The notes: generated from the sequence alone by a model not told the origin. Positions 1 through 7,578 are shown, numbered from the stretch's first letter. The stretch: DNA of 44,742 nucleotides from Bacillales bacterium (GCA_035700025.1 DASSOY010000073.1:1-44742), one strand, 5' to 3'. A program made the numbers and translations.

Positions 1-216
1 TATATCATTCGTCATGGAGAATTGATTGTTTTTACACCGGAAGCAGCTGACAATGACAATACATTGAGCAGAATCACCGCTGTTTCCTACGATCATTACA
101 AAGCGGAAATGTATCGTTGGAAGGATCGAATTTCTGAACAGACCAAGCATCTACGGTTTAAAAGAGACCCAGAAAGATATCTTAAAGCAATTGAAGAGAA
201 GTGGATAACGGAATAA
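1..216 (+). CDS. C-terminal end of an unidentified protein (5' truncated by window edge)
   Basis: The frame is open from the first base of the window to a TAA stop, giving 71 residues (starting YIIRHGELIVFTP), so the gene begins outside the window. The tail is rich in Lys, Arg and Glu (for example HLRFKRDPERYLKAIEEKW) and has no membrane segment or motif I recognise. The stop codon lies inside an inverted repeat. It is the only leftward plus-strand gene next to a minus-strand block and is not part of the ylq-ylo order. The TTG at position 22 is an internal codon rather than a convincing start, because no ribosome binding site precedes it. No function is proposed. Confidence 0.6.
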   Translation, partial: YIIRHGELIVFTPEAADNDNTLSRITAVSYDHYKAEMYRWKDRISEQTKHLRFKRDPERYLKAIEEKWITE

Positions 217-233
217 TTGTGCTAATTATTCCG
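209..233. terminator. Inverted repeat over the stop codon of the left-edge gene
   Basis: Perfect 10-base arms CGGAATAATT and AATTATTCCG flank the loop GTGCT. The TAA stop of the plus-strand gene lies in the left arm. No T-run follows on the plus strand, so this may be a weak terminator, an mRNA-end stabiliser or a protein-binding palindrome. Confidence 0.45.
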
Positions 234-239
234 TCCAAG

Positions 240-265
240 AAAAAAAACGCCGCCGACAGCGGCGG
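240..265 (-). terminator. Rho-independent terminator reading leftward
   Basis: Arms CCGCCG (250-255) and CGGCGG (260-265) flank ACAG. Eight A residues at 240-247 become a U-tract on the minus strand. It would end transcripts from the 69-residue membrane-protein gene, and possibly from ylqH and the SASP-like ORF further upstream. Confidence 0.75.
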
Positions 266-426
266 AGTCTTCGAACGTATTTCTGCGATGGACAGGAGGG
301 GACACGGCGGAGTTTGCGCGCTTTTATTCTCACGCTTCCGATCCGAAAGATCGAAACGGCGATTCCAAATGGGAATCAATGTGACTCACATTCCCTCAAA
401 AATGAAATCCCGTTAGATCACATGTT

Positions 427-636
427 TCATAAGAAATCCAAACGCATCATATGAGCCGTTTCCAGTTCCCCCGCCGCCCCGCGTTGCAAAGAATACCGAT
501 CATTGGGCTCCGAGCGGTCTACATCCCCTTGACTAGTGGGTCCGTAAAGAACAAATAATACAAAACCGATCAGAACGGCAAGAATGAAAAACTGTAAACC
601 CCATCTGAATACCGTGTTCCGTCGCACAATCATCAT
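427..636 (-). CDS. Small single-pass membrane protein, function unknown
   Basis: This 69-residue ORF has an ATG start preceded by AAGGAAGGG at usable spacing. The N-terminus is basic (MMIVRRNTVFRW). One hydrophobic stretch follows at about residues 14-31 (FFILAVLIGFVLFVLYG). A polar tail of about 35 residues is rich in Asp, Glu and Arg. This suggests a membrane anchor with a short soluble tail; no lipobox Cys is present. A terminator lies downstream and a candidate ECF-sigma promoter upstream, so it may be its own transcription unit. I do not recognise the family. The ORF could be non-coding, but binding site, promoter-like sequence and membrane topology together favour a real gene. Confidence 0.55.
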   Translation of the reverse strand: MMIVRRNTVFRWGLQFFILAVLIGFVLFVLYGPTSQGDVDRSEPNDRYSLQRGAAGELETAHMMRLDFL

Positions 637-665
637 TGCCCTTCCTTTTTCTTTTCATCTATTTA

Positions 666-692
666 GACGAAACACGTCTGCAAAAGGTTTCA
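666..692 (-). promoter_or_regulatory. Candidate ECF-sigma (SigX/SigM/SigW-type) promoter
   Basis: On the minus strand TGAAAC (687-692) is followed after exactly 17 bases by CGTC (666-669). This is the -35/-10 pattern of Bacillus ECF sigma factors of the cell-envelope stress group. The ATG of the small membrane-protein gene lies about 30 bases downstream. The match is to a remembered consensus and is untested. Confidence 0.45.
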
Positions 693-865
693 TGTTTTTC
701 ATATATTTGCAAAATGATTTTTCAAACGTGTAAATAGAAGTAACGGACACCTCATCTCCTAGAAGCTCCTTACTCCATACCCATGAAAAAGGTCGAAAAA
801 AGAGCGCTAAGCGGATCAAATGTCCGTTTTCCAAAACGATCAGTTTCTACAGCCAAACGAAACGC

Positions 866-1042
866 TTACATGTCCTCGTTCGACTTCTCTTTGGCCGCAC
901 GTTTTTCTTCTTTCATTTTCGGCACGGTCACGTCGCGGCTCGCGGGTGAACCGTGAACGCCGAATTCTTCGGCAATCTCTTCTTTATGACGATCAAGCAT
1001 CGCTTCAATGCCGGTAACGATCAGTTTGTTTTTTGCGCTCAT
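866..1042 (-). CDS. Small acid-soluble spore protein-like (alpha/beta SASP motif)
   Basis: This 58-residue ORF starts with ATG and is preceded by TGGAGG at good spacing. It begins MSAKNKLIVTGIEAMLDRHK and contains KEEIAEEFGV (residues 20-29). That matches the first alpha/beta SASP signature (K-x-E-I-A-x-E-F-G-V), the site cut by germination protease, and the N-terminal part resembles the LLVPGAEQALDQMKYEIA region of classical SASPs. The usual second signature, with a Gly-Gly pair followed by a basic residue, is absent; the tail is a Lys/Glu-rich stretch instead. In the family these proteins coat DNA in the dormant spore. Here the tail suggests a divergent or minor SASP. It lies 57 bases downstream of ylqH. 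Confidence 0.7.
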   Translation of the reverse strand: MSAKNKLIVTGIEAMLDRHKEEIAEEFGVHGSPASRDVTVPKMKEEKRAAKEKSNEDM

Positions 1043-1098
1043 CGCAAAGCCTCCATTTCGTGTCGTTTACGCATTAGCATAACCGATCGAGACGGATA

Positions 1099-1383
1099 TT
1101 ATTTTTTCGAAGCTGCGAAATCTTGCTCCAACCGATAGACAAAGGCGAATACTTCCGCCACCACTTGATACAAATCGGGCGGAATCGATTCGTTGATGTT
1201 CAACTCCGATAAAACCGCGACGAGCGAAGGATCTTCCTGAATCGGCACTTCATGCTGCTCGGCGAGCCGAATGATCCGTTCCGCTGCATCCCCCTCACCT
1301 TTTGCGGAAACATGAGGGGCTTCCCGTTTCTTTTCATCATAAGCCAGTGCGACCGCCCGTTTTCGCTCCGTTTCTTTTCTCAT
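1099..1383 (-). CDS. ylqH: FlhB C-terminal-domain homologue (YlqH type)
   Basis: The 94-residue product resembles the cytoplasmic C-terminal domain of FlhB/YscU export-gate proteins, with AVALAYDEKKREAPHVSAKGEG near the start and DLYQVVAEVFAFVYRL near the end. FlhB itself is about 360 residues with membrane helices and an autocleaved NPTH motif. This protein has no membrane segment and no NPTH, so it is a soluble stand-alone domain. The ATG overlaps the stop of ylqG (ATGA), indicating translational coupling with the FliK-like protein. The same pair follows rnhB in B. subtilis. Function is not established. Neither flagellar nor type III export genes are present in the window. Confidence 0.85.
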   Translation of the reverse strand: MRKETERKRAVALAYDEKKREAPHVSAKGEGDAAERIIRLAEQHEVPIQEDPSLVAVLSELNINESIPPDLYQVVAEVFAFVYRLEQDFAASKK

Positions 1384-2822
1384 ACGCGGTAATCGACCCC
1401 TTTTTGTTGGTTGAATTCGTTCGCTTGTCGTGGTTTTTCCGCTTTTCCCTCCGCTTGGATAAAGGAAGACAGCTGATAACCGGACGTTTCAAGATGCTCC
1501 CTCAAGGCCGGTAAGCAAGCTTCGATGAGGTCGCGCAAATCGTACGATTCATTGTACAGTTTCACGGAGACGATCCGTTTTTGAACGTTGACGTCAAGAG
1601 CTGTTTCATGTAAATGAGCCAAATTTAGGTAAAATAAAATGCGGCAATGGTCCGCGTCCCATTCCCCGTTTTTCCGTTTCTTCCCATGCCATTCGATGGT
1701 GATATCCGTAAAAGATTTGCCGTTGTAAAAAGGCAACTGAATGACCGATTGGTACGGAGCCGCCGCCTGCAACTGACTGCCGGTCACATGGTTTAGAAGC
1801 GTTTGCGCCGCTTGTTTCGTCTCGGCATTCGGCACCTGTTGAAGCACCTCCATCAGCATCGCTTTCAACGGCAATGCGCGCGGAGGACCGCTGGTTGCCG
1901 TACCGTCGGATGACGCTTGATGGGAGATAACGAAGCGAAGTAGTTCCTTGAAAAATTTCGGGCGGCGCGAGGCAGTCAAGTCTTCGGAAAGCTGCACCAA
2001 TAACCGATTTGCCTCCGTTTTCACGTCGGGAATCGGGGACTGGCCGCTCATATGCGTGAGCATCGTTTTCACTGATTCTTCCACCGTCGATCGCGACCCG
2101 ACGGCTTTCGCAACGGCTTGTTCGTAAGACAATCCAAGGGTGTCGATCGCTCTTTGCAACTGTGCCTTCATCTCCGTGCCTGAAGGCCGCATTTGCAAAA
2201 ACAAATCGCCGATTTGCTTACGCACCGTTTTAGCCGCCGCGTCATCGATACCGCTTCCGCCGGCGGACAACAATGCAGCGAACAGGTTCAACGACTCAGA
2301 CAGAGGTGTCTTTAAGGACGTGAGCAACCCGTCAAAAACGGTTTTCGAAAACGGCAGCTGTTGTTCGAACATCATTTGCAACGCACGAAACGCGGATTCA
2401 GTCGCACCGGCTTGTTTCAACCATCCGGCGCCGCTCTCTACGACAGAGCGAGAAAGCGGAAGGTCCGCTTCCAATATCATTTTCACGAGTAGTTGATGCG
2501 TTCGGTCATTCGGCAGACCCAGCTTTTCAAGCAATTGGCCAATCGTTGCTCCCATCGAAGCTTCGGCACGCGTCGGCAACACTTTCAACTCCGGTGTTCC
2601 GTTTGCATTTTTCACTTCCAGCCAATAGAAATTTCCGGCAACAAGCGGTGCATACACTTTTGCTCGAATGTGACGGCCGGCTAATTCGACGACCGCCAAG
2701 TTTTCCGGAAACCACCGCAAAAGTTTACCCCTGTAGATTTGTCCTTCCATAAGTTTCAACGGTTTCGTTTCAAGCCGTTGATTCATCTTCATGGAATCGG
2801 GAGTCAAGCGGAGTTGATCCAT
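1380..2822 (-). CDS. ylqG: FliK/flagellar hook-length-control-like protein (YlqG type)
   Basis: The chosen start is the ATG giving MDQLRLTPDS (480 residues), preceded by AAGGGGA about ten bases upstream. The longer frame would run into rnhB. The protein is a mostly helical, low-Cys sequence. Its last 110 or so residues (from about IQLPFYNGKSFTDITIEW) resemble the FliK C-terminal domain, which in flagellar systems contacts FlhB to switch export specificity. Its stop overlaps the ylqH start (ATGA), so a FliK-like and an FlhB-like domain are co-translated. The start is 27 bases past the rnhB stop. The assignment of the C-terminal domain is by family resemblance and gene position. Confidence 0.8.
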   Translation of the reverse strand: MDQLRLTPDSMKMNQRLETKPLKLMEGQIYRGKLLRWFPENLAVVELAGRHIRAKVYAPLVAGNFYWLEVKNANGTPELKVLPTRAEASMGATIGQLLEKLGLPNDRTHQLLVKMILEADLPLSRSVVESGAGWLKQAGATESAFRALQMMFEQQLPFSKTVFDGLLTSLKTPLSESLNLFAALLSAGGSGIDDAAAKTVRKQIGDLFLQMRPSGTEMKAQLQRAIDTLGLSYEQAVAKAVGSRSTVEESVKTMLTHMSGQSPIPDVKTEANRLLVQLSEDLTASRRPKFFKELLRFVISHQASSDGTATSGPPRALPLKAMLMEVLQQVPNAETKQAAQTLLNHVTGSQLQAAAPYQSVIQLPFYNGKSFTDITIEWHGKKRKNGEWDADHCRILFYLNLAHLHETALDVNVQKRIVSVKLYNESYDLRDLIEACLPALREHLETSGYQLSSFIQAEGKAEKPRQANEFNQQKGVDYRV

Positions 2823-2848
2823 CGTTTTTCGTCCCCTTTTCGATGCCG

Positions 2849-3619
2849 TTAATTGATCTGTTCCCGAACAGGCGCGAACGAACGCCGATGAACTTCGCAA
2901 GGACCATGCTTCCGCAACCGGGCCAAATGGTCCGCGGTGGGATACCCGAAATGACGGGAAAATCCGTACTCGGGAAAACGCCGATCCAATCGTCTCATGA
3001 TTCGGTCACGGGTGACTTTCGCAACAATGGAGCCGGCAGCGATTGAGACGCTCAATCGGTCTCCTTTCACGATCGCCGTATCGGGAATCCCGCAATCGAG
3101 CCGCATCGCGTCGACAAGCACGTGCTCCGGCCGCTTATCCAAAGAAAGAACCGCTTCGCGCATCGCCCGTTTCGACGCCTCATAAATGTTCAAACGGTCG
3201 ATGTCTTCCGGCTCGACAATCGCTATCGCTACGGAAGCGTTCGATTCAATGATCTTCTCATAAAGTTCCTCACGTATTTTGTCGGTCAATTGCTTTGAAT
3301 CGTTTAGCCCATATAACGGCCGATCCGGATCGAGGATGACGGCAGCGGCGACAACCGGTCCTGCCAGCGGACCGCGCCCCGCCTCATCGACGCCCGCAAT
3401 GCGTTCCATCCCTTGGTGCCGCAAATTTCTTTCATAACTCGACATCTCTATGTATTGCCGTTTTTGCAAAAGTTCTTTCTCCCGCAACCGCTCCCAGCGG
3501 CCGAGCAATTCGCGCACCCCTTTTCGATCATCGGCGCGGAAAGCTGCCATCTCCGCTTTCGTCGGCGTTTCGGCCGCTTCAAAAAGCCGTTTTCTAATCG
3601 CATCGATCGTTTGTTTCAA
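2849..3619 (-). CDS. rnhB: Ribonuclease HII
   Basis: This 256-residue enzyme cleaves the RNA strand of RNA-DNA hybrids and initiates removal of single ribonucleotides from DNA. The catalytic motif DEAGRG is at residues 78-83 (Asp78, Glu79), with a third acidic residue at Asp170 (LVDAMRLD). The about 70-residue extension before the catalytic domain is usual in Bacillales. The start is TTG: AAGGGGAG lies seven bases before it, whereas the nearby ATG is out of frame. The gene follows rbgA after a hairpin and precedes ylqG. Confidence 0.95.
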   Translation of the reverse strand: MKQTIDAIRKRLFEAAETPTKAEMAAFRADDRKGVRELLGRWERLREKELLQKRQYIEMSSYERNLRHQGMERIAGVDEAGRGPLAGPVVAAAVILDPDRPLYGLNDSKQLTDKIREELYEKIIESNASVAIAIVEPEDIDRLNIYEASKRAMREAVLSLDKRPEHVLVDAMRLDCGIPDTAIVKGDRLSVSIAAGSIVAKVTRDRIMRRLDRRFPEYGFSRHFGYPTADHLARLRKHGPCEVHRRSFAPVREQIN

Positions 3620-3644
3620 CCATTGTCTCCCCTTACTAAAGAAA

Positions 3645-3681
3645 ACTTCATGCTTTTTATTTCTACATAAAAAGATGAAGT
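3645..3681 (-). terminator. Hairpin terminator between rbgA and rnhB
   Basis: Arms ACTTCAT and ATGAAGT are extended by an A/T-rich inner stem (TTTTTAT with ATAAAAA) around a short loop. On the minus strand the hairpin is followed by TTTTCTTT. It would terminate or attenuate transcription leaving rbgA, just upstream of the rnhB TTG start. Confidence 0.6.
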
Positions 3682-3688
3682 CCTTTTC

Positions 3689-4534
3689 TTACGGACGCTC
3701 CAGCGAAATGCGGCCGATTTTTCCCGTTTGAAAATCCCTGATCACGACTGCGCCTGTTTTTTCGTAATCGACCTCCCCGCCGCGTACAATGCAGCCGCGC
3801 CGCCTGCCGATTTCATCAAAAAGGGCGATGTCGTCTTCCGGAACGTCCCCGATGCCGTATCGAGATTTTAATTGCTCGGCATAATGAACCTTTAAATACC
3901 GAAGCAAAGCCAATGCTGCATCTTGCGAAACGAATCGTTCGTCGCGAATCGCTCCGGTGACCGCCAGCTTGATGCCGGTTTCCTCATCTTCGAATTTCGG
4001 CCATAAAATCCCCGGCGTATCGAGCAGCTCGAGCTTGCCTTGCACTTTCACCCATTGTTGTTGTCTCGTAATGCCGGGGCGATCGCCGATTTTGGCAATT
4101 TTCTTTCCCGCAAGCCGATTGATCAACGTCGATTTGCCTACGTTCGGAATTCCGAGAATCAGGGCGCGAACCGCTCGCGGACGAACACCTTTGGCTCGCA
4201 ACTTTTCATGTTTTTCCGCCATAACTTGCTCGGCTGCAATAACGATTTTCTCAGTCCCGGCCCCGGTTTGCGCATTCACCGGCAACGTTCCGGCAATACC
4301 TTGTTCGAGAAACGCGTCCTGCCACATTTCAGTCACTTCAGCATCGGCGAGATCGGCTTTATTGAGCAGCAACAGCCGCGGTTTGCCCGCCGTCATTTCA
4401 TCGACCAGCGGATTCCTTGACGCCTGCGGAATTCTCGCGTCAACGATTTCAAATACGAGATCGATTTGTTTCATTTTTTCCTGTACTTGGCGTTTCGCTT
4501 TTGCCATGTGACCCGGAAACCATTGAATGGTCAT
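3689..4534 (-). CDS. rbgA: Ribosome biogenesis GTPase RbgA
   Basis: The 281-residue protein begins [13 protein letters not shown], the classic RbgA/YlqF start. That ATG is used because AGGTGAT is correctly spaced from it and too close to the TTG six bases upstream. The GTPase motifs are circularly permuted: G4 NKAD at 58-61, then G1 GIPNVGKS at 128-135, then G3 DTPG at 172-175. RbgA promotes late assembly of the 50S subunit. It lies between lepB and rnhB as in B. subtilis. Confidence 0.96.
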   Translation of the reverse strand: MTIQWFPGHMAKAKRQVQEKMKQIDLVFEIVDARIPQASRNPLVDEMTAGKPRLLLLNKADLADAEVTEMWQDAFLEQGIAGTLPVNAQTGAGTEKIVIAAEQVMAEKHEKLRAKGVRPRAVRALILGIPNVGKSTLINRLAGKKIAKIGDRPGITRQQQWVKVQGKLELLDTPGILWPKFEDEETGIKLAVTGAIRDERFVSQDAALALLRYLKVHYAEQLKSRYGIGDVPEDDIALFDEIGRRRGCIVRGGEVDYEKTGAVVIRDFQTGKIGRISLERP

Positions 4535-4545
4535 GGGCAAATCAC

Positions 4546-5070
4546 CTACTTTACGATGTGAAAATCACTGAGCGGCCAAAATTGCAGGACGACTTTTCCA
4601 ACGACGTCATCTTCTTCAACGGGACCGATGATCCGGCTGTCTTTGCTGTGAAGGCGGTTGTCGCCCATCACAAACAAGTCTCCTTTCGGAACCGTCGTTT
4701 CAAAATCGCGTGTCAAATCGCCTTTCGTTTTTTGTTTATAAGGTTGCAAATACGGTTCTTTCACCTTATTGCCGTTCACATACAACGTGTCGTCCCGATA
4801 AACGATATGGTCGCCGGGAAGGCCGATGACGCGCTTAATAAAATCTTTCGTCGGCGTCGCATGAAAAACAATGATGTCGAACCGATGCGGTTCCCCGATA
4901 TCGTAGGCCAACTTATTAATGATTAACCGGTCGTGATTATGAAAAGTGGGCATCATCGATCTTCCATCGACAATGATTGGAGCAAACAAGAAATAACGGA
5001 TGAGCGCCGCCAAAACGAAAGCAATCAAAAGCGCCTTAGCCCACTCCCACGATTCTTTCTTTACCGACAT
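4546..5070 (-). CDS. lepB: Type I signal peptidase
   Basis: This 174-residue membrane-anchored serine protease removes signal peptides from exported proteins. A single N-terminal membrane helix spans about residues 12-31 ([20 protein letters not shown]). The catalytic Ser38 lies in GRSMMPT and Lys79 in [11 protein letters not shown]. The MGDNR box follows near the end. One membrane segment and this length are typical of Sip-type Gram-positive enzymes. The start is set by GGAGGAG before MSVKKE; the 20 codons upstream in frame have no binding site and overlap the rplS terminator region. rplS precedes it and rbgA follows after 11 bases. Confidence 0.95.
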   Translation of the reverse strand: MSVKKESWEWAKALLIAFVLAALIRYFLFAPIIVDGRSMMPTFHNHDRLIINKLAYDIGEPHRFDIIVFHATPTKDFIKRVIGLPGDHIVYRDDTLYVNGNKVKEPYLQPYKQKTKGDLTRDFETTVPKGDLFVMGDNRLHSKDSRIIGPVEEDDVVGKVVLQFWPLSDFHIVK

Positions 5071-5100
5071 GTTCTCTCCTCCAAACCGAAATAAAAGAGC

Positions 5101-5126
5101 AAAAAAGGGACTTGGCATCAAGTCCC
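5101..5126 (-). terminator. Terminator after rplS
   Basis: Perfect arms GGGACTTG and CAAGTCCC flank GCAT, with six A residues at 5101-5106 (U-tract on the minus strand). It sits between rplS and lepB, so lepB is probably expressed by readthrough or from a promoter not recognised here. Confidence 0.85.
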
Positions 5127-5138
5127 TCATTTGCGAGA

Positions 5139-5480
5139 TTACGCTTCTTTGATTCGTGCCGCTTTCCCGCGCAATGAACGTAAGTAGTAAAGCTTCGCGC
5201 GGCGTACTTTGCCGCGGCGTGTTACTTCGATTTTGTCGATTCGCGGTGAATGCACCGGGAACGTCCTCTCGACGCCGACGCCGTAAGAAATTTTGCGAAC
5301 CGTGAACGTTTCGCTGATTCCGCCGCCGCGCCGCTTAATGACGACGCCTTCAAACACCTGAATTCTTTCTCGTGAGCCTTCAACGACTTTCACGTGTACT
5401 TTCAACGTGTCGCCGGCGCGAAATTCAGGAATGTCCTGTTTCAACTGCTCTTTCGTAATGTCTTGAATTAAATGATGCAT
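5139..5480 (-). CDS. rplS: 50S ribosomal protein L19
   Basis: The 113-residue protein starts [20 protein letters not shown], preceded by AAGGAGGG. It contains the conserved [20 protein letters not shown] core and ends in a basic tail ([25 protein letters not shown] region). L19 sits at the 30S-50S interface. The usual trmD-rplS order holds. It is preceded by a structured leader and followed by a strong terminator. Confidence 0.97.
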   Translation of the reverse strand: MHHLIQDITKEQLKQDIPEFRAGDTLKVHVKVVEGSRERIQVFEGVVIKRRGGGISETFTVRKISYGVGVERTFPVHSPRIDKIEVTRRGKVRRAKLYYLRSLRGKAARIKEA

Positions 5481-5499
5481 GGTCGTGATTCCCTCCTTC

Positions 5500-5580
5500 T
5501 GGCCACGTTCTTGTCCGTCCATGACAGCGGAACATGGTGATCACACAGGCATAATGCCACAAAAAATATCCTATCACATC
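5500..5580 (-). ncRNA. Structured leader upstream of rplS (L19-leader candidate)
   Basis: The trmD-rplS gap carries two hairpins on the minus strand: CCATG...CATGG (5519-5537, nine-base loop TTCCGCTGT) and GGCA...TGCC (5548-5558). The second is preceded by a T-rich stretch. Bacillales commonly carry an L19 leader here that mediates autoregulation. The match is by position and general form only; I could not run a covariance search. Confidence 0.4.
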
Positions 5581-5592
5581 CAGATGCAACTT

Positions 5593-6342
5593 TCAAGCGT
5601 CGTCGGACGGCACGTTCTTTTTGATTTCGTGCAACATTCGTTTTTCTTCATCCGACAAATGGATCGTTTCAAGCAAATCCGGACGCCGCTGCCACGTTCT
5701 TCGAAGCGATTCCTTTTTGCGCCAGCGATCGATTTTTTCATGGTGGCCGGACAGCAGCACATCGGGAACGTTCATTCCGCGAAACTCGGCGGGACGCGTA
5801 TAGTGGGGATGTTCTAACAGTCCGTTGCTGAACGAATCATTCAAGTGCGATTGTTCATTCCCGAGCACGCCGTGCAGCAACCGCACCACGCTGTCGATAA
5901 CAACCATCGCCGCCAGCTCGCCGCCGGTCAACACATAGTCGCCGATCGAGATTTCATCGTCGGCCAATGCCGTGCGAATGCGTTCATCATACCCTTCATA
6001 ATGGCCGCAAATAAACAACAAATGGTCTTCTTTCGCTAGTTCCTGCGCTTTTTTCTGATCGTAACGCGCTCCTTGAGGAGACATGAGCACAACGCGAGGG
6101 TGCGTCTCACCGGTGCTTTTCAAATGGTCGACGGCGTCGAAGATCGGCTGCGGCATGAGAACCATGCCTTGACCGCCGCCGTAAGGATAATCATCGACCT
6201 TTCGGTGTTTGTTTTTCGAAAAATCGCGATAATCAGTGACGGAAAATGAGACCGCGCCTTCATCTTGAGCCTTTTTCATGATCGATTGCCGGAAGACGCC
6301 GGAAAACATGTCCGGAAACAGCGAAAGCACGTCAATCTTCAT
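5593..6342 (-). CDS. trmD: tRNA (guanine-N1)-methyltransferase TrmD
   Basis: The 249-residue SPOUT enzyme methylates G37 of tRNAs reading codons with a G36 neighbour, preventing +1 frameshifting. Visible motifs are [15 protein letters not shown] (about 48-62), GHYEGYDER (113-121) and GDYVLTGGE (134-142), which form the trefoil-knot SAM site. Asp169 in HLNDSF is the catalytic base. Its ATG overlaps the end of rimM by 11 bases. Confidence 0.97.
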   Translation of the reverse strand: MKIDVLSLFPDMFSGVFRQSIMKKAQDEGAVSFSVTDYRDFSKNKHRKVDDYPYGGGQGMVLMPQPIFDAVDHLKSTGETHPRVVLMSPQGARYDQKKAQELAKEDHLLFICGHYEGYDERIRTALADDEISIGDYVLTGGELAAMVVIDSVVRLLHGVLGNEQSHLNDSFSNGLLEHPHYTRPAEFRGMNVPDVLLSGHHEKIDRWRKKESLRRTWQRRPDLLETIHLSDEEKRMLHEIKKNVPSDDA

Positions 6343-6856
6343 CGATGAGCCCTTCCAGCAGATGAATGGTCACTTGCTTGTTTTCAACGTCGACTTTTTT
6401 GACGACATCTTCTATGTAAGGAATCAATGCATCTTTGCCAAATTGGCGCTTGACGACCCAAACGTCATTCGCACCCGTCTCCAAAATTTCTTTGATGGTC
6501 CCGATCGTTTTCCCATCATCGGTTACGACGCGGCAGCCGATAATTTCATGATAATAAAATTCTCCCTCGTCAAGCAGGTCCAAATCTTCAATCGGAATTT
6601 TCAGTATGGCGCCGTTCAACGCTTCGACATCGTTAATCGTGCCGTAACCTTCAAAGCGGATGAGTTCAAATTGCTTGTGTGTGCGGCGTGTTTCCACGAC
6701 AAGCGGCTTTTTCGGCTTGTCCTTCCCTTCATCCAAATACAGCGTATTTCCCGGCGCAAAACGTTCGTCGGGAAAATCGGTCGTCGCATAAACTTTCACT
6801 TCGCCGCGCAGTCCGTGCGGCTTTGTGATTTTTCCGACGTTCAGCCATTTCGACAT
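6332..6856 (-). CDS. rimM: 16S rRNA processing protein RimM
   Basis: This is a 174-residue 30S maturation factor that binds S19. The N-terminal barrel begins [20 protein letters not shown], and the PRC-barrel half carries [12 protein letters not shown] and GANDVWVV. The ATG at 6856 is chosen over a TTG six bases upstream because AGGGAGG is nine bases from ATG but only three from TTG. It lies between ylqD and trmD. Confidence 0.95.
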   Translation of the reverse strand: MSKWLNVGKITKPHGLRGEVKVYATTDFPDERFAPGNTLYLDEGKDKPKKPLVVETRRTHKQFELIRFEGYGTINDVEALNGAILKIPIEDLDLLDEGEFYYHEIIGCRVVTDDGKTIGTIKEILETGANDVWVVKRQFGKDALIPYIEDVVKKVDVENKQVTIHLLEGLIDED

Positions 6857-6858
6857 CG

Positions 6859-7170
6859 TCAATGTCCTCCCTGGCGAATTTCAAACACTTTTCCGTTTTT
6901 GATGACGACGGACGGTTCCGACATGATCTTGTCCCAATCGTCGCCAATGTCCACGTCGACGATCATGTCGACTTCTCCGTCATTCAGCTCACTTCCGAGC
7001 GGCAATACGTCGAGTTGTTCAATTTGGTATTCCAACAGCTTACTCTTTTCTCGCCTGCGGTCGATTTCCTGCTCAAAATGTTGTTTCAGTGAACCTTTGT
7101 CGAATTTTCGCTCTCGCCCCTGGCGCCGCAACTCAAACGTGAGCTGCTCACATTCTTTTTGCACTTTCAT
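6859..7170 (-). CDS. ylqD: YlqD family protein, frameshifted (C-terminal part)
   Basis: The 103 codons begin [17 protein letters not shown] and continue into a Lys/Glu-rich helical region (about 15-50). A beta-rich end follows ([15 protein letters not shown] ... [15 protein letters not shown]), matching the later part of YlqD. The family N-terminus is encoded just upstream in a different frame, so this ATG is probably an internal codon: it has no good ribosome binding site. Joining the two frames by dropping one base gives about 129 residues, close to the family length. Either the gene is broken, the base call is wrong, or the frame is shifted during translation. Function of the family is unknown. 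rimM follows immediately. Confidence 0.7.
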   Translation of the reverse strand: MKVQKECEQLTFELRRQGRERKFDKGSLKQHFEQEIDRRREKSKLLEYQIEQLDVLPLGSELNDGEVDMIVDVDIGDDWDKIMSEPSVVIKNGKVFEIRQGGH

Positions 7171-7249
7171 TTCGAAAGTTTTCCAACATCGTTCGCTTGC
7201 TTTGTTCAGTCAAAACTTTTTTTACGGTTACGGGCCTTATAAGTTTCAT
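7148..7249 (-). pseudogene. ylqD: N-terminal fragment of ylqD in another frame
   Basis: This ORF has an ATG with GGAG seven bases upstream and 33 codons before a TGA. It reads MKLIRPVTVKKVLTEQSK, the characteristic YlqD start, then runs out of frame after about LENFRNE. The downstream ORF continues the protein one base out of phase. The A7 run near 7216-7222 cannot be the error site, because both sides of it read correctly. The shift must lie in about 7150-7185, where an AAA triplet sits at the junction (CGAAATG). Confidence 0.65.
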
Positions 7250-7302
7250 ACCATCACTCCGAGGTTCACGATTTGAAAAAAATTCGGCCGACCGTGCAGA
7301 CG

Positions 7303-7338
7303 AAAAAAGCTGAAAAGGAGAGGCATCCCTCCCCTTTT
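7303..7338 (-). terminator. Terminator overlapping the khpA stop
   Basis: Arms AAAAGGAGAGG and CCCTCCCCTTTT (one mismatch region) form a hairpin with a CAT loop. On the minus strand a U-tract (TTTTTT, 7303-7308) follows a four-base gap. The khpA stop codon lies in the stem. It would separate rpsP-khpA from the ylqD-rimM-trmD transcripts. Confidence 0.6.
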
Positions 7339-7567
7339 AGTCCTCGATATCGAGATGTACTCTTTGGTTGGCCCCGGACGCAGCCGCGCTTAAGACGGTG
7401 CGAATCGCCTGAGCGATCCTCCCTTTTTTACCGATCACCTTACCCATGTCTTCCGGGTTCACGGAGAGCTTATAAGTGACTGATCTTTCGCCGGGAATCT
7501 CGGTGATCTTGACGTCTTCTGGATAATCAACGAGTGATTTCACAATCGTCTCCAATAAGCGTTCCAT
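7337..7567 (-). CDS. khpA: KH-domain RNA-binding protein KhpA
   Basis: The 76-residue protein is a single KH domain with the GKKG loop at 46-49 (MGKVIGKKGRIAQAIR). KhpA acts with KhpB in binding small RNAs and mRNAs and affects cell division in streptococci. The start MERLLETIVKSL is preceded by AGGTGGG; the 40 upstream in-frame codons overlap rpsP. It follows rpsP after 11 bases. Confidence 0.93.
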   Translation of the reverse strand: MERLLETIVKSLVDYPEDVKITEIPGERSVTYKLSVNPEDMGKVIGKKGRIAQAIRTVLSAAASGANQRVHLDIED

Positions 7568-7578
7568 TATTCGCCCAC

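Noticed and set aside
781..865. A terminator after the SASP-like ORF
   Set aside because: The only stem is four bases (CGGA/TCCG), too weak to call.
6278..7276. A 332-codon plus-strand ORF opposite rimM and ylqD
   Set aside because: It covers the start of trmD, all of rimM and the ylqD fragments on the other strand and lacks family similarity or a binding site.
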